From Bacteroidota bacterium (GTDB lineage Bacteria; Bacteroidota; Bacteroidia; 2-12-FULL-35-15): a stretch of DNA of 18,798 nt. Positions within the stretch are counted from its first letter, which is position 1. Each line of letters starts with the position of its first letter. The DNA is taken from NCBI GenBank assembly GCA_026391935.1, contig JAPLDC010000030.1, forward strand, positions 1 through 18,798, given 5' to 3'. The notes beneath the pieces are model-generated. The model worked only from the letters and a program-made list of their open reading frames with translations, was not told where the DNA came from and searched no databases. The translations under genes and the position numbers were made by a program. This document shows positions 13,858 to 18,798 of the stretch, in pieces.

Positions 13858-15681
13858 CTAATTAATACTATCACCTCTTAGTTTTCTGAAACGTTTTCTT
13901 GCTTCTACAACATATAAACTATCAGGATATTTTTCCATTAATTGTTGGTATAACTCTTTCGCCTTATCCAAATTCTTAAACTGATTTTCGTTAAGATCTG
14001 CGAGTTTAAACATTGCGTCATCACCTAAAATATCATCTCCATAATTTTTTAATAATTCTTCGTAAAATGCTGCAGCTTCATTGTATTGAAGATGTTTTAT
14101 AGCGATCTGAGCCTTTTTATAAAGTATTTCATCAGCTAAAGCATGATTTTGGAAAAGGGTATTTATCGAATCCAATGTTATTTTTGCCTGATCATCTTTA
14201 TTTTGAAAAGCTAACAAATCGGCACGGGCATAAATTGCTAATGGTGCTTCATTGGAATCAATCGCCAAGGCATCGCTTATCAATAATGATAGTGCCAATG
14301 CATCATTTGCAATTAATTTTGCAGTAGCACCCTTCAATACATCTAATTGTGCTTGTGCCCATTTGAAATCGCCTGTGTAATAAGATATTCTGGCCACTCT
14401 GAATTTTGCTTCTTGCCCGATCTCATCATATTTAAATGCTTTTTCAACCTGAGAATAACGTAATGATGCCTCCCAAATATCACCTGTCATTAATAAAATA
14501 TCTGCTAATTCTATTTTGCACTCCGCTTGCGTAACAGCAGGTAATTGCGGAAGTTGGATCGCTTCTTCTAATAGTGCTTTTGCATCATCAGTTTTGTTCA
14601 GATAGAATGCCTGAAGATGTGCTAAATTTTTTAAGAGAGGAACAGTACTTGCTGATTTACCTAATTCAGCAATTGTAGAGATGTAATTTTTTTCCAACTC
14701 AGTTAGGTCGAGTGGTGTATAAATTCCTTTTGTAACTACTTTTTGATAATAAACATTTAATAATTCGATGCGTGCATTGGTATAATAATATACTTCAGGT
14801 CCTTTCGAGATCACATAATTAAAAGCTTTTATGGCAACATCATACGCTTCATTTTGAGAAAATAATAATGCCAAAGCCATAACTCGGTTGCCTTCTTCTT
14901 TTTTTCTTTTGTCTAATGCTTTTGCCTGAACAAATGCTCCTTCCCAGTCTTTCAATTGAATTTGCATCCAAATTAATAATTCAGAGTAAATGGTTTTATC
15001 CGGGTTTTTAGAGATCCTTCTGAGTAGCTCGGTCTTTACAAGTTCATTTTGTTTTTGATCTGCGTCACTTCCAAAGCTTGACTGTAATGCATTTTGCACA
15101 CTTTGAATATACGAATCCTGAAGTTCCAATACATCCAAATATTCATTGATCATAGCTATTTTGTCTCCTTTGGTATTGTATACATCAGCCAACTCAAAAC
15201 TGTAGGGGTAATTATTTTGAGAGATCTTTCTTCCTTTTAAATAAGTAGAAATAGCAAAATCATATTGGCGAATTGAAATAAACGAATTTGCAACGGCAAA
15301 TACCTGGTCATCCATTTTAATTGCCTTCACAGCCGATTCCCAGGTTGATCTTGCTTTTTCGGGTTCCTCCGAACGCGTATAAACTGTCCCCAGGTCTACA
15401 ATAAAATTTGGTGCATCCGGATTTTGTTTGATCTGTTTCTTGACGATCTTTTCTGCTTTCTTGAAATCCTTTGTTTCTAACAAACAATTCAGATAGGGCT
15501 GATAAAAAATTTGAGGAGATTTTTTATTGTAAAGTTTCTCATAGTAATCCAATGCTTTATCAAATTCTTTGTTCTGATAAAATTGTGATGCGAGTTGTTC
15601 ATCCGTTGATGGTTGAGCAAAAATATTTTGGTTCACAAAAATGAACGCGAAAAAAAATAATATATATTTTATATATTTCAA
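13858..15681 (-). CDS. Exported tetratricopeptide-repeat protein
   Basis: A 607-residue protein with a signal peptide: basic start MKYIKY, hydrophobic core ILFFFAFIFV, likely cut after NIFA (residue 22). There is no cysteine at the cut site, so it is periplasmic or surface-bound rather than a clear lipoprotein. Most of the rest is helical TPR sequence, for example ASQFYQNKEFDKALDYYEKL (31-50) near the start and EAAAFYEELLKNYGDDILG and AKELYQQLMEKYPDSLYVVE near the end, the last two resembling the YbgF/TolA-binding style of repeat. TPR proteins are scaffolds; no enzyme motif is seen. It starts with TTG (15681), directly preceded in frame by a stop three codons up, and no ATG fits; the signal peptide supports this start. 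It lies 36 bases after the 101-residue gene, probably in one transcript. Confidence 0.82.
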   Translation of the reverse strand: MKYIKYILFFFAFIFVNQNIFAQPSTDEQLASQFYQNKEFDKALDYYEKLYNKKSPQIFYQPYLNCLLETKDFKKAEKIVKKQIKQNPDAPNFIVDLGTVYTRSEEPEKARSTWESAVKAIKMDDQVFAVANSFISIRQYDFAISTYLKGRKISQNNYPYSFELADVYNTKGDKIAMINEYLDVLELQDSYIQSVQNALQSSFGSDADQKQNELVKTELLRRISKNPDKTIYSELLIWMQIQLKDWEGAFVQAKALDKRKKEEGNRVMALALLFSQNEAYDVAIKAFNYVISKGPEVYYYTNARIELLNVYYQKVVTKGIYTPLDLTELEKNYISTIAELGKSASTVPLLKNLAHLQAFYLNKTDDAKALLEEAIQLPQLPAVTQAECKIELADILLMTGDIWEASLRYSQVEKAFKYDEIGQEAKFRVARISYYTGDFKWAQAQLDVLKGATAKLIANDALALSLLISDALAIDSNEAPLAIYARADLLAFQNKDDQAKITLDSINTLFQNHALADEILYKKAQIAIKHLQYNEAAAFYEELLKNYGDDILGDDAMFKLADLNENQFKNLDKAKELYQQLMEKYPDSLYVVEARKRFRKLRGDSIN

Positions 15682-15684
15682 GTT

Positions 15685-15719
15685 TTTATCTTAATTCTTG
15701 GTTCCTGAATCTGTCTGCT
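15685..15719 (-). repeat. Heptanucleotide array AGANNCA, after the 101-residue gene
   Basis: On the minus strand five units can be read in seven-base register: AGCAGAC, AGATTCA, GGAACCA, AGAATTA, AGATAAA. The first two bases belong to the TAG stop codon of the 101-residue gene. The array fills the 36-base gap up to the TPR gene start and ends in the same AGATAAA as the array after kmo. Confidence 0.55.
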
Positions 15720-16023
15720 ATTTTTTATATCCAATTATTTCCAACACCACCGCTTTTGCTTCAATCTCTAATCCGTTGCGTAAAGTTAACAAACTTCCTT
15801 GTTTTAAGTGCTCCCCAAATCCATGTGGTGCATAAAGTACTGCATTGAGAACCGCTGTTTCGCCTTGCTCTATTGGTTTTTTGTATAGTTCAATCTGGCA
15901 TTCCGTTGAATAACTTTTTGCTCCTTGAACATATGCTTGCGGTCGATAAATACCCATTAATTCGTAATGGCTCACATTCTCGACCAACAACTTTACAATG
16001 AGATATTTTTTTAAGTAGATCAT
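15718..16023 (-). CDS. 101-residue protein, possibly EF-Tu domain III-like
   Basis: A small soluble protein with a strongly beta-type pattern: MIYLKKYLIVKLLV, then IYRPQAYVQG, TECQIELYKKPIEQGETAVLNAVLY, APHGFGEHLKQGSLLTLRNG and EIEAKAVVLEIIGYKK. The tyrosine-arginine-proline run (YRPQAYV) and the ending GSLLTLRNGLEIEAKAVVLEI resemble the C-terminal beta-barrel (domain III) of EF-Tu, where YRPQFYF and FAIREGGRTVGAGVVTKI occupy similar places. This is an unaided reading, not a search result. No GTPase domain is present, so it would be a free-standing barrel. It lies between kmo and the TPR gene on the same strand (gaps 79 and 36), both gaps being filled with heptanucleotide repeats. The ATG at 16023 is the first in frame. 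Confidence 0.6.
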   Translation of the reverse strand: MIYLKKYLIVKLLVENVSHYELMGIYRPQAYVQGAKSYSTECQIELYKKPIEQGETAVLNAVLYAPHGFGEHLKQGSLLTLRNGLEIEAKAVVLEIIGYKK

Positions 16024-16028
16024 ATTAA

Positions 16029-16056
16029 AGAGTCAAGAGTTTAGATCCAAGAATCA
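16029..16056 (+). repeat. Heptanucleotide array AGANNCA, plus orientation
   Basis: Four units in seven-base register: AGAGTCA, AGAGTTT, AGATCCA, AGAATCA. It faces the array at 16077-16104 (opposite orientation) across 20 bases. In the mRNA the two could pair imperfectly, for example AGAACCAAGAGACA with TGATTCTTGGATCT (11 of 14 positions). Confidence 0.5.
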
Positions 16057-16076
16057 GGTTGGTTTGTAAAGAATAT

Positions 16077-16104
16077 TTTATCTTGTCTCTTGGTTCTTGT
16101 CTCT
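16077..16104 (-). repeat. Heptanucleotide array AGANNCA, after kmo
   Basis: On the minus strand: AGAGACA, AGAACCA, AGAGACA, AGATAAA. The first AG is part of the kmo TAG stop codon, just as in the array at 15685-15719. With the facing array it can form a stem in the kmo to 101-residue gene spacer. Confidence 0.55.
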
Positions 16105-17446
16105 ACAAACTTTTCAAAATTTCCTTTTCAACCTCTTCACTATTCCATTTTTCTTCAATATCAGGAAAACTCGACATCACTTTTTTTATTATTTCATCCT
16201 GAAGATTCCCTACCCGGTATGCTTCGGAATATCGAATGTGACTGAATGTTACCTGGCTATATACCGGCATCCATTTGTCCGGGTGTTTCGTTGAAAAGTG
16301 CGATTCGATTTTCTTTTGCAATTGAAATTTTGGGTCGGCAACAAGATCCCGCATTACGAGATAGTTTTGCAAGGATAACTCCTGCACCCCATCACCATCC
16401 GGTTTGCGCAAAATTTGATATTCTTCAAATACTTTGTTCCAGTCTTCATTGTGTTTTTGCATCAATTGCCACATCACTGTGCAATCTTCAAAGCCACAAT
16501 TCATACCTTGTCCGTAAAAAGGAACTGTAGCATGTGCTGCATCTCCCATCAATGCTGTCTTCCCATGTGTCCATGGGTAGCAACGGATAATGGCTAATGC
16601 CGATAGCGGGTGATTTCCCCATGCGTCTGCGATATTGGGCATCATTGCATAGAAATCGGGAAAGGTAGTTTTGAAAAAATCGTTCACATTTTCTTTTGTT
16701 TTTAAAGATTCAAAAGATTTATCGCCCTTCATAGGCATGAACAAGGTACAAGTGAAAGAACCGTCTTCGTTAGGTAACGCGATCAACATAAATCTTCCGC
16801 GCGGCCAAATGTGTAAGGCGTGTTTTTCTATTTTATAGGATCCATCAGCATTTGCAGGCAACAGAATTTCACGGTAACCATCTTCAATAAATTTCTGGCT
16901 ATAATCAAATCGATCGAGTTTTTGCATTGCGTTGTAACGAACAGCTGAAAATGCACCATCCGCAGCAAATACAACATCAGAATGATATTCTTTTTTTTCT
17001 TTTGTTTCAGTATGTTCTGTATATACAATTCCCTTTTCAAGATCAACATCTGCGCAGCGTTCGTTATAAAATATCTGCGCCTTTCCTACTTCCTCAGCAA
17101 TGCTCATCATTCTTGCATTCAATCCTCCGCGGGAAACAGAATAGATCGCTTGTCCGTCTTTTCCGTAAGGTTGAAACGATAAATTTCCTTTCAGGTCGTG
17201 CATCATTCTTCCGGGCATTGCAATTGCAATTTTTCTGATCTCATCGCCAATACCCACTGTATCCAATGCTTTCCAACCTCTGTCGGATAATGCCAGGTTT
17301 ATAGATTTCCCTGCAGATATTTCTGCTTTGCGGATATCTGGTCTGCGTTCCACAATTGTAACTTTGTATCCTGCTTTGGATAAATATACTGCCCAAAGTG
17401 AACCTACTAATCCTGCTCCTACAATTGTTGCTGTTTTATTATTCAT
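16103..17446 (-). CDS. kmo: Kynurenine 3-monooxygenase
   Basis: A 447-residue FAD- and NADPH-dependent hydroxylase converting L-kynurenine to 3-hydroxykynurenine in tryptophan catabolism. It shows the FAD-binding GxGxxG as VGAGLVGS (9-16) with a following acidic residue (VERR, 32-35), the mid-domain DG motif as AADGAFSAVR (161-170), and the second FAD motif GDAAHATVPFYGQGMNCGFED (starting at 301), which is highly typical of KMO. The C-terminal residues 400-447 lack the mitochondrial membrane anchor of eukaryotic KMO, as expected for a bacterial enzyme. The start ATG at 17446 gives MNNKTATIVGAG, the normal N-terminus. It lies 32 bases after kynU, so the two are co-transcribed. kynA, the formamidase and 3-hydroxyanthranilate dioxygenase are not inside the window. 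Confidence 0.95.
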   Translation of the reverse strand: MNNKTATIVGAGLVGSLWAVYLSKAGYKVTIVERRPDIRKAEISAGKSINLALSDRGWKALDTVGIGDEIRKIAIAMPGRMMHDLKGNLSFQPYGKDGQAIYSVSRGGLNARMMSIAEEVGKAQIFYNERCADVDLEKGIVYTEHTETKEKKEYHSDVVFAADGAFSAVRYNAMQKLDRFDYSQKFIEDGYREILLPANADGSYKIEKHALHIWPRGRFMLIALPNEDGSFTCTLFMPMKGDKSFESLKTKENVNDFFKTTFPDFYAMMPNIADAWGNHPLSALAIIRCYPWTHGKTALMGDAAHATVPFYGQGMNCGFEDCTVMWQLMQKHNEDWNKVFEEYQILRKPDGDGVQELSLQNYLVMRDLVADPKFQLQKKIESHFSTKHPDKWMPVYSQVTFSHIRYSEAYRVGNLQDEIIKKVMSSFPDIEEKWNSEEVEKEILKSL

Positions 17447-17478
17447 ACTTATTATTTATTTCAATTTAAAAATTCGTT

Positions 17479-18747
17479 TTACAATGCGCTCTTTAATATC
17501 TCTCCGAATAGATATACATCTTCAAAGGAATTGTACAAAGGTACTGGTGCACAACGGATAACATTTGGTTCGCGCCAATCGGAGATCACTCCTGCCTCTG
17601 TTAATTTATTGAAAAGTTCTTTTCCTCTTCCGTGTGCTACAATTGACAATTGACAACCTCTTTGTTTTTTATCGCGTGGCGTGATTATTTCCAGTTTTTC
17701 TGTCAGCGATTTGTTTAACTCATCGATAATGAATTCCAAATAGCCTGTTAGTTTTTCTGTTTTGGAGAGTAAGGCATCCATTCCTGCATCAGTAAAAATG
17801 TCAATTGAAGCTTTGTGAGCTGCCATTGATAAAATAGGTGCATTGCTCATTTGCCAAGCCTCGGCTGTCGGCATAGGAACAAAACCTTTTTCCATTTTAA
17901 AACGTGTGTTTTTATCGTGACCCCACCAACCTGCAAAACGAGGAATAGAGGGATCATTTAAATGTTTTTTGTTGATGTAAATACCTGAAACACCACCGGG
18001 ACCTGAGTTTAAATATTTATAACTGCACCAGCATGCAAAGTCAACGTTCCAGTTGTGCAGCTCTAATTTAATATTTCCGGCTGCATGTGCTAAGTCGAAC
18101 CCTACAAAGGCTCCTGCTTTGTGACCCGCTTCTGTGATGCCTTTCATGTCAAATACCTGCCCGTTATAATAGTTCACTCCACCGATCAAAACAGTTGCTA
18201 GAGAATCTTTGTTTTTTTCGATCGCAGTAATAATATCTTCATGACGGATGCAAACTTCGCCACTGCGGGGTGCAACTTCTATGATCGCATTTTCGGGATC
18301 TAAACCGTGAAATTTCACTTGTGATTCTAATGCATATTGATCGGAAGGAAAAGCTTTTGCTTCACATAAAATTTTGTAACGTGTTTTTGTTGGGCGGTAA
18401 AAGCTCACTAATAAAAGATGTAAATTGAGTGTCAATTGATTCATCACAACTATTTCATCCGGCAGTGCACCAACAATTTTTGCAATGGGTTCGGCAAATT
18501 GTTCATGGTAGGAAAGCCAAGGTTTGCGTGCATGAAAATGACCTTCTACACCGAAAGTAGCCCAATCTTCCAATTCATTTAAAACATAATTTTGTGTTGC
18601 TTTTGGTTGTAAGCCCAAAGAGTTTCCTGTAAAATATACTGTTTCGCGACCATGCATCATTGGAAAATAAAATTTTTCACGATAGCCTTTTAAAGGATCG
18701 TTTGCATCTTGTTGTTTTGCGAATTCTAATGTGTTCGTATAATTCAT
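17479..18747 (-). CDS. kynU: Kynureninase
   Basis: A 422-residue PLP-dependent hydrolase that cleaves 3-hydroxykynurenine (or kynurenine) to 3-hydroxyanthranilate (or anthranilate) and alanine. Typical marks: YFTGNSLGLQP (38-48), WLSYHEQF (77-84), FPSDQYA (133-139, PLP phosphate side), GFDLAHAAGN (216-225, the PLP-pyridine aspartate D218), and SYKYLNSGPGG (242-252) with the Schiff-base lysine K244. Then follow GWWGH (273-277) and a C-terminal small domain ending in DVYLFGEILKSAL. All key residues are present. The frame is open upstream to a TTG at 18765, but the ATG at 18747 (MNYTNTLEFAKQQD) matches the usual family start. It heads the same-strand run that includes kmo. Another gene may end just upstream: one frame reads KSFALEKK and stops at 18773-18771. 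Confidence 0.95.
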   Translation of the reverse strand: MNYTNTLEFAKQQDANDPLKGYREKFYFPMMHGRETVYFTGNSLGLQPKATQNYVLNELEDWATFGVEGHFHARKPWLSYHEQFAEPIAKIVGALPDEIVVMNQLTLNLHLLLVSFYRPTKTRYKILCEAKAFPSDQYALESQVKFHGLDPENAIIEVAPRSGEVCIRHEDIITAIEKNKDSLATVLIGGVNYYNGQVFDMKGITEAGHKAGAFVGFDLAHAAGNIKLELHNWNVDFACWCSYKYLNSGPGGVSGIYINKKHLNDPSIPRFAGWWGHDKNTRFKMEKGFVPMPTAEAWQMSNAPILSMAAHKASIDIFTDAGMDALLSKTEKLTGYLEFIIDELNKSLTEKLEIITPRDKKQRGCQLSIVAHGRGKELFNKLTEAGVISDWREPNVIRCAPVPLYNSFEDVYLFGEILKSAL

Positions 18748-18798
18748 ATATTTTAAATCTTGCAATTTGTTTATTTTTTCTCCAACGCAAAAGATTTT

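Noticed and set aside
16246..17238. Plus-strand and other-frame ORFs inside kmo
   Set aside because: The kmo frame has all family motifs; these are antisense or out-of-frame readings rich in F, S, H and C.
18748..18765. N-terminal extension of kynU from a TTG
   Set aside because: The ATG at 18747 gives the usual kynureninase start, and the extra six residues add nothing recognisable.
18771..18798. Tail of an upstream gene (frame reading KSFALEKK then stop)
   Set aside because: Eight codons are too few to call; another frame stays open as well.
1..18798. A new defence or biosynthetic system
   Set aside because: All sizeable genes belong to known housekeeping or metabolic families, and the unknown ones are small and do not cluster with enzymes or nucleases.

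Overview
The window looks like chromosomal DNA of a low-GC member of the Bacteroidota. This rests on the gene families (kynurenine-pathway genes, a DUF4286-type gene beside rsmA and mgtE, a SAM-type fatty-acid desaturase remnant), the absence of Shine-Dalgarno sequences, and TAnnTTTG -7 boxes just upstream of many starts. Order or genus cannot be settled from the sequence. No rRNA, tRNA, CRISPR array, phage or transposase gene was seen.

Layout. 1-180 (-): start of purH. 370-2030 (+): an FtsX/MacB-type ABC permease and a small membrane protein. 2108-3024 (+): a desaturase pseudogene with an internal deletion. 3025-3382: no gene, but nested repeats and a terminator-like hairpin. 3383-6787 (-): mfd. 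6924-7943 (-): fbp. 8024-9820 (+): a GNAT acetyltransferase and aspartate kinase, as a two-gene unit divergent from fbp. 9957-10889 (-): a D-2-hydroxyacid dehydrogenase. 11154-12353 (-): mgtE, apparently damaged. 12461-12631 (-): a 56-residue membrane peptide. 12698-18747 (-): a tightly spaced run transcribed in the order kynU, kmo, a 101-residue protein, a TPR lipoprotein-like or periplasmic protein, a DUF4286-like protein and rsmA.

How the genes fit together. kynU and kmo are two steps of tryptophan breakdown toward quinolinate and NAD. GNAT plus lysC may link lysine-family amino-acid synthesis with acetylation of a lysine analogue or polyamine. fbp is gluconeogenesis, mfd is transcription-coupled repair, rsmA is ribosome maturation. 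Most of the window is ordinary housekeeping sequence, and I found no convincing new multi-gene system.

The unusual material is at the level of repeats and gene decay: (i) a dispersed palindromic repeat inserted in frame inside aspartate kinase; (ii) two genes (desaturase, mgtE) with internal deletions, mgtE also lacking its last membrane helix; (iii) nested inverted and direct repeats at 3041-3330; (iv) heptanucleotide AGANNCA arrays that begin in the TAG stop codons of two successive genes; (v) a 56-residue membrane ORF with its own promoter box.
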